From positions 1 to 34,733 of the forward strand of contig JAZUMF010000112.1 in NCBI GenBank assembly GCA_045603485.1: a stretch of DNA of 34,733 nt. The letters are read 5' to 3'. The notes beneath the pieces were generated by a model. The model did not search any database. It saw nothing but the letters and a program-made list of their open reading frames with translations, and was not told where the DNA came from. Of this stretch, positions 17,202 through 25,752 are shown in pieces. The DNA comes from RGIG5952 sp045603485 (GTDB lineage: Bacteria > Verrucomicrobiota > Kiritimatiellia > RFP12 > JAAYLN01). Position 1 is the first letter of the stretch, and each line of letters opens with the position of its first letter. The position numbers and the translations under genes are program-made.

Positions 17202-17382
17202 CTCTGCGCTCTCCGCGTTCTCCGCGAGAGAAATTTTCACCTTAAAGAGTCAGACTGTTACACTTGACACTATAACCCAATCTCCTTATACTAACACAAG
17301 AAATAGTCGGTATCACAAAATCTCACCAAAAATCTCTGCGTTATTTGCGGTAAAACTTTTAGGGGGACAGGCCTTACCATTT
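17202..17382. repeat. Composite dispersed repeat, third copy
   Basis: CTCTGCGCTCTCCGCG..GAGAGAAATTTT, then CAGACTGTTACACTTGACAC (17251-17270), TCCTTATACTAACACAAG and AATAGTCGGTAT (17283-17312), CTCTGCGTTATTTGCGGTAA, and GGGGACAGGCCTTACCATTT (17363-17382). The last 20 bases recur exactly at 17727-17746. Confidence 0.6.
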
Positions 17383-17393
17383 TATCTTTTAGA

Positions 17394-17572
17394 TTGGAAA
17401 CAACCAGAACAACTGATAAAACAACTTTTAAGATGTGCGCGGGCTAACATGCCCGCGCTCATCTACTTCAGTGTGGTCTTCAAATATAATTGCTTTTAAG
17501 AATGAGAAAAATGGGCACGGGCGAGTTAGCCCGTGCGTCAAAGGTAAGTTGTTTCAAATAAGTTGTTTCCAA
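17394..17572. mobile_element. MITE/BIME-like nested palindromic element with two REP-type hairpins
   Basis: Three nested layers of perfect inverted repeats are visible. The terminal 11-bp repeats are TTGGAAACAAC (17394-17404) and GTTGTTTCCAA (17562-17572). Inside are 9-bp repeats AAACAACTT (17419-17427) and AAGTTGTTT (17546-17554). Inside those are two mutually inverted hairpins, GCGCGGGC-TAACAT-GCCCGCGC (17437-17458) and GCACGGGC-GAGTTA-GCCCGTGC (17515-17536). Each hairpin is 9 nt from its inner repeat. Read inward on opposite strands, both give GGGCTAAC-NN-GCCC. Paired inverted hairpins are how REP/BIME elements mobilised by RAYT transposases are built, and a RAYT gene lies at the right edge. 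It has no coding capacity. A 3-bp flanking AGA on both sides may be chance. Confidence 0.6.
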
Positions 17573-17649
17573 AGACCATTAGACTTGATATACCAAAATC
17601 TTGACTCAATAACTTCCCATAGCTTAAGCAAAGTTTGAAAGTAGGAGCA

Positions 17650-17677
17650 GTTTGATAGTTTGACAGTTTGACAGTTT
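17650..17677. repeat. Octamer tandem repeat
   Basis: GTTTGATA, GTTTGACA, GTTTGACA and GTTT in tandem: three units and a half, inside the repeat cluster. Non-coding, no assigned role. Confidence 0.7.
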
Positions 17678-17726
17678 TTTCACGCGGTAAAACTCCCAAT
17701 CTCCTCTTCTCCCAGAAACTTTATAA

Positions 17727-17746
17727 GGGGACAGGCCTTACCATTT
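17727..17746. repeat. GGGGACAGGCC repeat copy
   Basis: GGGGACAGGCCTTACCATTT is identical over 20 bp to 17363-17382. It is a member of the same short family as the palindromes at 14-30 and 17094-17110. Confidence 0.7.
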
Positions 17747-17872
17747 CCCCTTTTTGATTTCTTGAGCGAGCAGTGCGCTACCACCCTAAGAGTGTTGCGC
17801 ACCGCCGCTCCGTCGGCTGGTGCATCCCAACCCTTTCACCACAGAAACGCCAAGCTATCACTATCTATGGCA

Positions 17873-18886
17873 TTATAGATTTTTTGACTGCATAATTCCG
17901 CGGATGTAGCCAAGCGCAAATGACATTCCTGTCTCCCACCAATCTTTTGCTTCTAGGCGCGGGGTATGATCTGGCACTACCGTGCCATCAAAGCCACAGC
18001 GTTTGTAGATTTCAAGGGCTTTGGGCATATCTACATAACCATTATCTATAAAGACTTCGCTGTATTTAGGAAGGCGCCCTGATGTATTTCGAAAATGAAC
18101 ATATCCGATTTTTCCCTTTGAAGCGAATTCTTCAATTGCCTCATAGACATTTATGTCGCGCATCGTTGATATTGTCCCTTGGCAAAACTCTAAAGCATTT
18201 GCCGGGCTATCGACTAGGTTTATAAGCTTTCGCATTCCTTCAATTGAGGTAAGGGGACGGAATGTTCCTTTCAAAAATTCAATTGGGGGGTCATCGGGAT
18301 GGGCGCAGAGTTTCATTCCGTATTTTTCCGCTACCGGGCAAAGATTTTCAAGAAAGTACTTTAGCCTTAACCAATGAGTTTCAGCATCTGTCGGAGGAAG
18401 TACATCTACGGCACTTCTGCGTTCGATTTCCGTATTGAACCAGAATCTGCGGCTCGGCAATGGAGAATGATCAACCTTTTCTTCGTCAAACATTTTGATA
18501 GATGCAGCACCTCTGCCTTCCGCATTTCCTCGCTCGGCATAATAGCCTTGGACACCACAGCAGCTGAAGTTGTAGCCAAAGAGTTTAATTCCTACTTCTC
18601 CTGCATTTTCAACGGTCTTGATGAGGTTTTCCATCTGTTCTTCTTTGCCGGGCTCATCAAGGACCACATGGTCAATATGTTGAGGATGGAAGTTTTCTAT
18701 GCCTTCTAAAATAAGGCCATGCGACTCTGCTTGTCTTACGAGGCGCGCTAAATCTTCTTTATGCCAAACGCCATCTCCAGCCCCTAACGGAACCCATGCG
18801 ATTACAGTTTCGCAGCCTAGCTGTCGTGCCATTCTCAAATGTTCATCTGTCCACTTTTCAGGGTGTAATGCCATTCCTAGCTTCAT
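17873..18886 (-). CDS. uxuA: Mannonate dehydratase-like protein (UxuA family)
   Basis: Expected to dehydrate D-mannonate to 2-keto-3-deoxygluconate, a metal-dependent TIM-barrel reaction of hexuronate catabolism. The family signature HPDDPP is at His196-Pro201. Other conserved points are Cys235 in EFCQGT, His264 in VHFRN, and Asp306-His307 in PDHTPR. It is 337 residues, near the shorter bacterial forms (about 350-395). ATG at 18886 has GGAG eight bases upstream and lies 15 bp after the SDR gene; an SDR next to UxuA is the usual arrangement for fructuronate reductase. No glucuronate isomerase, kinase or aldolase gene is nearby. The family is firm, the exact acid substrate less so. Confidence 0.8.
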   Translation of the reverse strand: MKLGMALHPEKWTDEHLRMARQLGCETVIAWVPLGAGDGVWHKEDLARLVRQAESHGLILEGIENFHPQHIDHVVLDEPGKEEQMENLIKTVENAGEVGIKLFGYNFSCCGVQGYYAERGNAEGRGAASIKMFDEEKVDHSPLPSRRFWFNTEIERRSAVDVLPPTDAETHWLRLKYFLENLCPVAEKYGMKLCAHPDDPPIEFLKGTFRPLTSIEGMRKLINLVDSPANALEFCQGTISTMRDINVYEAIEEFASKGKIGYVHFRNTSGRLPKYSEVFIDNGYVDMPKALEIYKRCGFDGTVVPDHTPRLEAKDWWETGMSFALGYIRGIMQSKNL

Positions 18887-18901
18887 ATCTGAAACTCCAA
18901 T

Positions 18902-19726
18902 CTATTTATAGCGCATTGTTGATGTGTCATCTTCGCATGATGCCGGGTATAACTGTGCGGAGCTACCTCCATCGACTACCAAACGCGCCCCTTGGCATGC
19001 GCGAGCTCCGTCGGAGGCAAAGAAGGCGACCGCTTCTGCAACATCTCTCCCTGTGGCTTCAAATCCAATTGGAATGTTGGAGCGCCTTTTTGCCTTAACT
19101 TCATCTGAAAGGAAATTCCATCTGTCTGACCATATATATCCAGGCGCTACCATGTTTACGCGTATTCCGAGCGGTCCAAAATCCACTCCCAGCGATTTCA
19201 CCATTGAATCTATCCCGCCTTTGGAGGCAAGATACGAGATACGCTTGCGAGAAACACGATCGGATGTATTTGACCCGACAAATACTATTATGCCTCGCTG
19301 GCGTGTATAATCATTGGGCTGCTGCTTTAGAAAGAAGCGGTTAGCTGCAGCTTGCGCGACACGGAATCCGCCGAGGATATTGGTATTTAAGACTTCAAGG
19401 AATTGCGCATCTGTCGTCTCGAGTGAGGTTCCCTGTCCGAGCCCCATCGAGGCTGCGTTTGAGACTAATATATCAAGCCTTCCCGCTTCTTTTTCGATGA
19501 CATCCATCATGGCTGTCACCGATTCGGTTGAGGTAACATTGCAAACCAGTCCGCGATATTTTGAAAAGCCTAATTTTTCTAATTCGGAATTGGCTTTACT
19601 TACGGTTTCTTCAGATGAACCGCAGAAATAAACGCGTGCGCCTTCTTCTAAAAAATAGGTGACAATCTCAAAGCCTGTATTGCGACTTCCGCCTGTTATT
19701 AAAACGACTTTATTTTCGAATCTCAT
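18902..19726 (-). CDS. SDR-family oxidoreductase, probable D-mannonate oxidoreductase
   Basis: A classical short-chain dehydrogenase of about 274 residues. It has the Rossmann motif TGGSRNTG (11-18), NAA (90-92), catalytic Ser152, Tyr165 and Lys169 in SYLASK, and the PGYIWSD and VDGGSSAQL segments of the fold's C-terminal half. Paired with the UxuA-like gene, the likely reaction is fructuronate to mannonate with NAD(P)H, as for SDR-type UxuB proteins; this rests on neighbourhood. I chose ATG at 19726; GTG at 19735 is an in-frame alternative. Either start overlaps the end of the flippase gene, indicating co-translation. Confidence 0.78.
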   Translation of the reverse strand: MRFENKVVLITGGSRNTGFEIVTYFLEEGARVYFCGSSEETVSKANSELEKLGFSKYRGLVCNVTSTESVTAMMDVIEKEAGRLDILVSNAASMGLGQGTSLETTDAQFLEVLNTNILGGFRVAQAAANRFFLKQQPNDYTRQRGIIVFVGSNTSDRVSRKRISYLASKGGIDSMVKSLGVDFGPLGIRVNMVAPGYIWSDRWNFLSDEVKAKRRSNIPIGFEATGRDVAEAVAFFASDGARACQGARLVVDGGSSAQLYPASCEDDTSTMRYK

Positions 19727-21107
19727 AATTTGCACTGCCTTTAACGGATAAGCATCTTCTTAAATACCACTCAACTGTCATTGCAATTAAGAAAATGGCA
19801 TTAAATGCGATTATTAAGATGAGAATGCTTTGAAGTGAGAGTACCCATCTGACATTTATCCAGTTCCATAGAGCGTATGGCAGATATGGCTGGAAGGCAT
19901 GCCATGCGGGAAGTGAATATATTACGCCTGCTTCTATAAGATACAATGGTACTATGTACCAGATATATCTAAATCTGCGGCACGCGTTTTCGTGGGTCAT
20001 GAAGATATTTTGCAGACCTTTTATAACCGCTATCAGCCCCACATGCCACACATATTTCGAATACTCTTCATATCCTACCCACGGGCCGGGCAATCTAAAG
20101 ACATATGGCACAACTAAAGCTACCAATACAAGACTTGCAAGGCCAACGAATAAATTCATGGCGATTGACTGAATGAAGAGTTTTTCAGTTGACTGCCCTT
20201 TTTCAAACCTTTCGGAGAGTATCGGAGAAAGAACTATCAACAACGCCGATGTCATGTAACCGGGAATTGAACCAAACATTGTTGAATAATAATACCCTGC
20301 CGAAACATCAAGGGGCAGTCGGTGACGGATTACAAAGGTTTCGACTGGCATCTGTACACGAGCGGCGAGCGTCAATACCAATAGTGGCATTGAATATGCC
20401 AGCATTTCACGCCAATGGATGATATATGACTCGCGTTTACCTAGTGAAAACAATATACGGCAAATAACAAAGATACCGATAAATACTCCTGACAAGCTCA
20501 TTGCCAATTGAGCTGACAGATATCCTAATGCTCCGAGTCCCGGCAGAAGCAGCAGCATAAAGATTAAGCGGACATAGGGAGTGATAAAGCCTGATAGGAC
20601 TATAGCGTTAAAACATTTAAGCGCCCGTTGAGCTGATTGTATTATTGGATCGATGCAGGTTATTATGGCAAAACCGGCGACGGGAATGAAGATGCGCCTG
20701 TCAGTCACATGCATTCTCTCAAGAATGGCATCACCGTCAACAAAGAGCCAAATGGCGATACCTATGGCAAAGAGGATGGACAATGTACACGAATCAATCA
20801 GCAATGCTTTGACTTTGCCATATTCTTTATTGGTGGCGAATACATTGAGAAACTTGCCGACGGGCAATAATGCTATCGCGATGGGAAAGCCGACAAATGC
20901 GCCGACCGACATCAATGGCAAGACTGCGCCTAACTGGTCTGCCGGCAAATATTTTGGAACAATCCAAAGTCCGATAACCAAGTTTACAACTTCGCCTAAG
21001 CGATGGACGATAAAAGCAAGGAGCGTATACCACCACAAATCGCCAAGGCGAGCGCGGCAACGCTGAATAAACTGGCTGATGGCGTTTATGGATGACGCCT
21101 TTGCCAT
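19710..21107 (-). CDS. Polytopic MOP-type flippase-like membrane protein
   Basis: A 465-residue inner-membrane protein with about 12 hydrophobic segments and short loops, resembling oligosaccharide/polysaccharide flippases (Wzx/MATE-like MOP superfamily). The first segment region LAFIVHRLGEVVNLVIGLWIVPKYL and the amphipathic repeats fit that group, although I see no single diagnostic motif. It would move a lipid-linked saccharide or similar cargo across the membrane. No glycosyltransferase is nearby. The end overlaps the SDR gene, and the start is 1 bp after the lipoprotein stop. Confidence 0.7.
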   Translation of the reverse strand: MAKASSINAISQFIQRCRARLGDLWWYTLLAFIVHRLGEVVNLVIGLWIVPKYLPADQLGAVLPLMSVGAFVGFPIAIALLPVGKFLNVFATNKEYGKVKALLIDSCTLSILFAIGIAIWLFVDGDAILERMHVTDRRIFIPVAGFAIITCIDPIIQSAQRALKCFNAIVLSGFITPYVRLIFMLLLLPGLGALGYLSAQLAMSLSGVFIGIFVICRILFSLGKRESYIIHWREMLAYSMPLLVLTLAARVQMPVETFVIRHRLPLDVSAGYYYSTMFGSIPGYMTSALLIVLSPILSERFEKGQSTEKLFIQSIAMNLFVGLASLVLVALVVPYVFRLPGPWVGYEEYSKYVWHVGLIAVIKGLQNIFMTHENACRRFRYIWYIVPLYLIEAGVIYSLPAWHAFQPYLPYALWNWINVRWVLSLQSILILIIAFNAIFLIAMTVEWYLRRCLSVKGSANYEIRK

Positions 21108-21108
21108 A

Positions 21109-21294
21109 TTACCTTCCCATATAACCTGGGAGGTTTATACTACCTTCACTTGGGTCGGGAGTTGCCCATGGCATGGCGTTATCATCGTTGGCAACACAAC
21201 CGGTAAAGACTATTGTAAGGACTGCAAAAACGAGAAAGGCCGCCGCTAGTGTGCGACGGCTCTTTCTGTTAAGCCCCTGGGCCTTGAATAACAT
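21109..21294 (-). CDS. Small putative lipoprotein
   Basis: A 61-residue protein with a basic start (MLFKAQGLNRKSRR), a hydrophobic segment TLAAAFLVFAVLTIVFTG, and a lipobox-like FTGC with Cys33. The mature peptide is about 29 residues ending PWATPDPSEGSINLPGYMGR. The lipobox is atypical at -3 (Phe), so lipidation is likely rather than certain. AGGAAGGAAG precedes the ATG. It sits 22 bp after the coiled-coil gene and 1 bp before the flippase gene, so it is surely co-transcribed. I do not recognise a family. Confidence 0.65.
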   Translation of the reverse strand: MLFKAQGLNRKSRRTLAAAFLVFAVLTIVFTGCVANDDNAMPWATPDPSEGSINLPGYMGR

Positions 21295-21316
21295 GGTGAG
21301 GCTTCCTTCCTATCGA

Positions 21317-22447
21317 CTAGTAGAATACGATATCGCCGACCTTGACCGGCTTCTGCTGCCAATCAGTTAGGATATCAACGATTACGAGATTCTTATCACG
21401 AATGGCTTGACGAAGCTTCATACGAGTGACGAATGCGTCATCAATGTTTTCAACACCGGCGCGACGAGCCATAACCTCGCTCTGCGGGAGGGCACGATCA
21501 CGCTGGGGGCCAATAAGCTCAGCCATAAATTCAGGAGAGAACTCTACGATTGCATACTTCCACTCTTCGCTTGTTGCAACGACCTTACCCTTATCGCCGG
21601 GTGTGAGGACGCCTTCCTCGAGAGCGGCGACAGACTGAATGACATTGGGGTTCTTGCCCTTGAGGTCGCGAATCGTCTGCTCGAGCTCTTTGACCTTATC
21701 GTTGCAAACCGCAAGCTCTTCATTGAGACCATCGATGTTGTCATTGAGTTCTGCAATCTGCTCTTCCTGCTCTTTGATCTTTTCGTTGGCGGCTTCGAGC
21801 TCGGATTCTTTTGCACGGAGCTGTGAGGTGAGCTGGGCGACTTCAGCGTTGAGACGCTCAATTTCGACCTTGTCTTTGCGACCATCCTGCTTGAGTTTAT
21901 TGAGCTCTTCAATGGTGCTTACGAGCTCTTCACGGATTTGCTTGAGGGCAACACGGGTATCGAGAAGGTTGGAGTACTGGCTCTTTGCACGGTCATAGGC
22001 ATTTTTAAGAAGCACTTCCATTGTGCCTTCGCCTTCTGTCGCGGGTGTGCCGGTAAGCGGATCGAGGACATAGTTTCCCATTGAATCAACGCAATAAAAT
22101 TGACGAAGCTGAAGACGCTTGGACTGCGAACCGTAATTCAGCATTTCAGGAGTGACGCCATTAGCTTCAAGCTTTGCATTGTAGCCGTCCCAGAAGGTTG
22201 AGCGTTCGGGAGCTTCAATTTCACGGGCTGTCACTTCAGAGATGTCGCGTGATGGATATGTGGGGGCAGCAACATCCGGGAGGTCTTCCGCCTCAAAGGT
22301 TGCGGCTAAACGGACAATAGAATCCTCAAGCTTGTGAGCTCTACCCGCTAAGGCCTCACGCTTGGCATAATTTTTGTACGCAAAAACAGTTGCAGCGATT
22401 CCCAAAAGAAGAATCAAAACTACAAGCACACGCAATACTTTACCCAT
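21317..22447 (-). CDS. Membrane-anchored coiled-coil protein of unknown function
   Basis: A 376-residue protein. It has an N-terminal transmembrane anchor (VLRVLVVLILLLGIAATVFAY), a ~100-residue exported linker domain, a coiled coil of about 110 residues (from TRVALKQIREELVSTIEELN to CNDKVKELEQTIRDLKGK), and a C-terminal globular domain of ~100 residues beginning NPNVIQSVAALEEGVLTPGDKG and ending KPVKVGDIVFY. The anchor-coil-domain layout resembles envelope scaffolds. I recognise no named family. It is first of the five-gene leftward cluster ending in the UxuA-like gene. Confidence 0.7.
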   Translation of the reverse strand: MGKVLRVLVVLILLLGIAATVFAYKNYAKREALAGRAHKLEDSIVRLAATFEAEDLPDVAAPTYPSRDISEVTAREIEAPERSTFWDGYNAKLEANGVTPEMLNYGSQSKRLQLRQFYCVDSMGNYVLDPLTGTPATEGEGTMEVLLKNAYDRAKSQYSNLLDTRVALKQIREELVSTIEELNKLKQDGRKDKVEIERLNAEVAQLTSQLRAKESELEAANEKIKEQEEQIAELNDNIDGLNEELAVCNDKVKELEQTIRDLKGKNPNVIQSVAALEEGVLTPGDKGKVVATSEEWKYAIVEFSPEFMAELIGPQRDRALPQSEVMARRAGVENIDDAFVTRMKLRQAIRDKNLVIVDILTDWQQKPVKVGDIVFY

Positions 22448-22527
22448 GATGTATTAACCTCGTTCTAACTTATTGATCAAAAAGCATACTAATAAGGTCT
22501 GCGATTCAACACTACCTTATAAGCATA

Positions 22528-23493
22528 TTAAAGACTACCTTTTTTTTTAGTTTTTGGCAACCTTTTTTTTATTGAGCTAAAAAAGTCTACCAAAAAATTC
22601 TTACTGTTCTCTTCCATCGGCACCTGTGCAAGTATTGTCGCGACAAAGACCAGCACGCATCCCATAAGCTCGCGAAGCGACAAATGTTCACCTAGGACAA
22701 CCCACCCTGAAAGTGCCGCGAAGACCGATTCAAGGCTCATAACAATTGAAGCGACTGTCGGAGCCAAGTGCTTTTGCGTAATTATCTGCAGGGTATATGC
22801 AACTGCACTTGAAAAGACGGCAGTATATAAAATTGGCTTCCAGCATGCGACTATTTGCGACACTTCAGGCAATGGTGCCGCCTTCCACAAAAACGGCACT
22901 AGTGAGAAGATGCCGCAGAAAAAAAACTGGACGGCGGACAGCATTATGGGATCTACGCGCTTCACGAAGTTATCAATGGCAAGAATATGACACGAGAAGC
23001 AGAACGCGCAGAATAAAACCATGCGATCCCCCCGCTCTATCGTAAAGCCCTCTTTGATACATAGGCAGTACATACCAAAGAGTGCAATTGCGACCGCCAA
23101 CCAAACCGGAAGTGAGACGCGCTTGCCAAAGACCAGTCCTATCAGCGGAACAATCAGAATGTAAAGTGCCGTGATGAACCCGGCCTTGCCGGCTGTTGTC
23201 CCTTCAAGGCCGACTTGCTGAAAGAGCGTTGACACGGTCAATATTATGCCGCATGACAAGCCTCCTATAAGCAAGCTGAAGCGCCCTTGGCGAGTAGCAA
23301 GCTGCGAAATCGCTTCTTGACGCCCCATCGTCAGCACCACAGGTATAAGTGCCAATGCTCCAATAAAGCTGCGGACCGAATTGAAGGAGAAGGCATCTAG
23401 GACGCCCGCTCCCATTCTTTGCGCAACAAACGCCGTCCCCCAAATAAAGGCTGCCAGCGCCATCAGGAGACTATACTTAACATCGCTTTTCAT
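22528..23493 (-). CDS. EamA-family (DMT) transporter
   Basis: A 321-residue inner-membrane protein with ten hydrophobic helices in two repeated halves (FIWGTAFVAQRMG starts the first; SSAVAYTLQIITQKHLAPTVASIVMSLESVFAALSGWVVLGE is the characteristic second-half signature, residues listed in pieces by position ~225-266). The lysine-rich tail is cytoplasmic. DMT proteins export or import metabolites and amino acids; the substrate cannot be deduced. It starts 18 bp after parC, so it may ride on that transcript, without functional linkage. Confidence 0.87.
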   Translation of the reverse strand: MKSDVKYSLLMALAAFIWGTAFVAQRMGAGVLDAFSFNSVRSFIGALALIPVVLTMGRQEAISQLATRQGRFSLLIGGLSCGIILTVSTLFQQVGLEGTTAGKAGFITALYILIVPLIGLVFGKRVSLPVWLAVAIALFGMYCLCIKEGFTIERGDRMVLFCAFCFSCHILAIDNFVKRVDPIMLSAVQFFFCGIFSLVPFLWKAAPLPEVSQIVACWKPILYTAVFSSAVAYTLQIITQKHLAPTVASIVMSLESVFAALSGWVVLGEHLSLRELMGCVLVFVATILAQVPMEENSKNFLVDFFSSIKKRLPKTKKKGSL

Positions 23494-23511
23494 TTTATCA
23501 GCAGTGTTTGA

Positions 23512-25752
23512 TTAAAAAAGGGTTCCTTTAACCGAATCGTCGTCCCATCCGCGCGGCTTTTCCGATGAAATGGACTTAATCGGCTTTGATGTCATCTGCT
23601 TACCGTGCGCACTGACACCTTTAACGAGAACCTCCGTGGGATTGAAGAGCTGCTGATTGACTCGCTGCCCCTTTGCTGGCTTGTATTTCACATAAAGAGC
23701 TTCCGGGGTTCCTTCTGTGAAATAGACGATTTTACTGTTGTCCGGAGCCAAAGCGTAATCCTTATTCATGATACAACCGCCCAGCTTAAAGCGCTTGATA
23801 TATGTAAAGCCATACTTGGGCTCCGTGTAGACTGCGGTGAAGAGACGCTCCTTGTCATAGATGCGACAGTCAAGCATATTCTGGTCGATAAAGAATTTCT
23901 CAGGAGGAGCAATTACTTTATAGCGACCATCAGCCCACATAACGGATATCTTATCAAGAGACGAGCACTTGAACAGCTCCTCGCCGCCTTTGATAGCCGT
24001 TCCGATATATCCATTCTCGCGGTCTATCTTTACCGACAACTCGGTAGCCGTAAGCGAACGCACCTCAATTGCACCAAATGGTTCATTTGAAATCTGGCTG
24101 ATGCGAGGATAATTCTTGCCATACTTTTTCAAGAGTCCCTTGAGATACTTAATGGCATATGCGCGCAGATGTGCCAAATTCTCGGCAACCTCAGCTTCTT
24201 CAAGCAGGATACCTTCAATCTCGCGCCGGTTCTTTTCGATATCGTAGCGAGAGATGCGGCGAATCTTAATCTGCAGCAGCTGCTCAACATCGTCTAGCGT
24301 CACTTCTCGGCGCAGGCGTCCCTTGAAGGGCTCAAATCCCGATAAGACCGCCTGCTGAACCGCCTCGTATGTCTCTTCTTCTTCAATGCGCTTGTAAATG
24401 CGCTCTTCGATGAAGATTTGTTCAAGTGTCTTTGAGTGAAAGGCATCGTCAAGCTCGCCCTGTCGAACCTCCAGCTCGCGTTTAAGAATATCGAGAAGCA
24501 GTTCCGTATTTGCCGTCAGCATCTGTGACACGCTCATCTCAGACGGACGGTTACCATGAAGAACTACAGGACGGGAAGAGAGGGATATCTCGCAGTTTGT
24601 AAAGGCATAGAGCGCCTGTGTGACCTTGTCTTGCATGGCGCCGACACTGAGTACAAGCTCAATTTCGACGCTCTCGGCGGTCAAGTCCGTAATCTCACGG
24701 ACCTGTACCTTCTTTTTAGATATGGCGTCTTCAATACTCGCAATGAGCGACTCGGTCGTCTGCCCCCATGGAAGCGAAGTAATGACAAGCTTATTTTTAT
24801 CGCGTGGCTCGATAGAGCTGCGGACACGAAGCTTGCCCATTCCATCGGCATATTCAGAAACATCTATTATACCGCCTGTGACAAAATCAGGATAGACAGC
24901 AAATGGCTTCTTTTGAATGATTGCAATTTCAGCCTCAATCAACTCATTAAAATTATGAGGATAAATCTCGGTGGAGAGACCGGCCGCAATACCCTTGACG
25001 CCCATCATCAGCAGGATGGGTATCTTGGCGGGAAGCAATATCGGCTCCTTGTTGCGGCCGTCATAGCTGTCGGTAAAGGCGGTTATCTTTTCATTGAACA
25101 CCTCTTTACGCGCAAGCTCTGTAAGGCGGCACTCAATATAACGGGGCGCAGCGGCCTCGTGTCCTGTAAAGATATTACCGTAGTTACCCTGACCCTCGAT
25201 CAGGTAGCGCATATTTACGAGGTTGACGATAGCCTCATAAATGGATGCGTCACCATGAGGGTGATAGTGCATCGTATCACCTACGACACCTGCAACCTTT
25301 GAAAATCGGCCGTCGTCTGATTCCCAAAGCGCATGGAGGATGCGACGCTGTACAGGTTTAAGACCATCCTCGATAGTGGGGATGGCGCGATTACAAATCG
25401 TGTAGGTTGCAAATTGAAGATAGTTGTCGTTAATCAAATTCCGCAACGGGCCTTCACCGCCCAAGCCGCGTTTCTTAGGAGTCGGAGCCATTTCCTCCTG
25501 TGGAGCGGGAATAGGGGCCGGTGCATCCTCAGAGGCAGGATTCTCATTTGAGACCTTCACTTCTAAAGGCTCATCAGCAACCGTCTCCGCGTTATTCTCA
25601 GAAGAGCCCGTTTCGGCTGCGGCGGAAGCGTCCTCGGCTAGTGCATTTTCAGCTTTATTCTCATCCGCCGAAGTTTGCGCTTGGGAAAAAAGGCTGTCGA
25701 AGAAATCGGCTCCGTCACCCTCTTTATCATTTTTCTTATTGCTGCTACTCAT
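23512..25752 (-). CDS. parC: Type IIA topoisomerase subunit A (ParC/GyrA-like)
   Basis: The DNA breakage-reunion subunit. The core begins near residue 95 (GEGPLRNLINDNYLQFATYTI) and shows PVQRRILHAL, the GDTMHYHPHGDAS segment at 158-170, and the active-site Arg204-Tyr205 in AAAPRYIECRLT. The first ~92 residues are an unusual acidic, Ala/Glu/Pro-rich extension absent from standard ParC. Length is 746. The residue matching the quinolone-contact serine (after HPHGD) is Ala169, while the acidic partner is Glu173. The gene overlaps parE by 8 bp. I call it ParC because it follows a ParE-type gene; naming versus GyrA is by context. Confidence 0.9.
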   Translation of the reverse strand: MSSSNKKNDKEGDGADFFDSLFSQAQTSADENKAENALAEDASAAAETGSSENNAETVADEPLEVKVSNENPASEDAPAPIPAPQEEMAPTPKKRGLGGEGPLRNLINDNYLQFATYTICNRAIPTIEDGLKPVQRRILHALWESDDGRFSKVAGVVGDTMHYHPHGDASIYEAIVNLVNMRYLIEGQGNYGNIFTGHEAAAPRYIECRLTELARKEVFNEKITAFTDSYDGRNKEPILLPAKIPILLMMGVKGIAAGLSTEIYPHNFNELIEAEIAIIQKKPFAVYPDFVTGGIIDVSEYADGMGKLRVRSSIEPRDKNKLVITSLPWGQTTESLIASIEDAISKKKVQVREITDLTAESVEIELVLSVGAMQDKVTQALYAFTNCEISLSSRPVVLHGNRPSEMSVSQMLTANTELLLDILKRELEVRQGELDDAFHSKTLEQIFIEERIYKRIEEEETYEAVQQAVLSGFEPFKGRLRREVTLDDVEQLLQIKIRRISRYDIEKNRREIEGILLEEAEVAENLAHLRAYAIKYLKGLLKKYGKNYPRISQISNEPFGAIEVRSLTATELSVKIDRENGYIGTAIKGGEELFKCSSLDKISVMWADGRYKVIAPPEKFFIDQNMLDCRIYDKERLFTAVYTEPKYGFTYIKRFKLGGCIMNKDYALAPDNSKIVYFTEGTPEALYVKYKPAKGQRVNQQLFNPTEVLVKGVSAHGKQMTSKPIKSISSEKPRGWDDDSVKGTLF

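Larger units (their letters stand above)
16762..17872. other. 1.1-kb non-coding repeat cluster
   Basis: I see no credible gene between the SUMF1 gene and the mannonate dehydratase-like gene. It contains two composite dispersed repeats (16960-17110 and 17202-17382), a palindromic MITE-like element (17394-17572), an octamer tandem run (17650-17677), another GGGGACAGGCC copy (17727-17746), and a further GC-rich hairpin near 17800-17824 (GCACCGCC..GGCTGGTGC). It appears to be a landing zone for repeats. Confidence 0.75.

Noticed and set aside
17435..17638. 67-residue frame within the repeat cluster
   Set aside because: It spans both hairpins of the palindromic element, so its openness is a by-product of repeats.
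22492..22520. ATAAGGT/ACCTTAT inverted repeat between the EamA and coiled-coil genes
   Set aside because: Seven AT-rich base pairs without a T-tract are too weak to call a terminator or attenuator.
24556..25302. 248-residue plus-strand open frame
   Set aside because: Antisense to parC, with no domain or context support.
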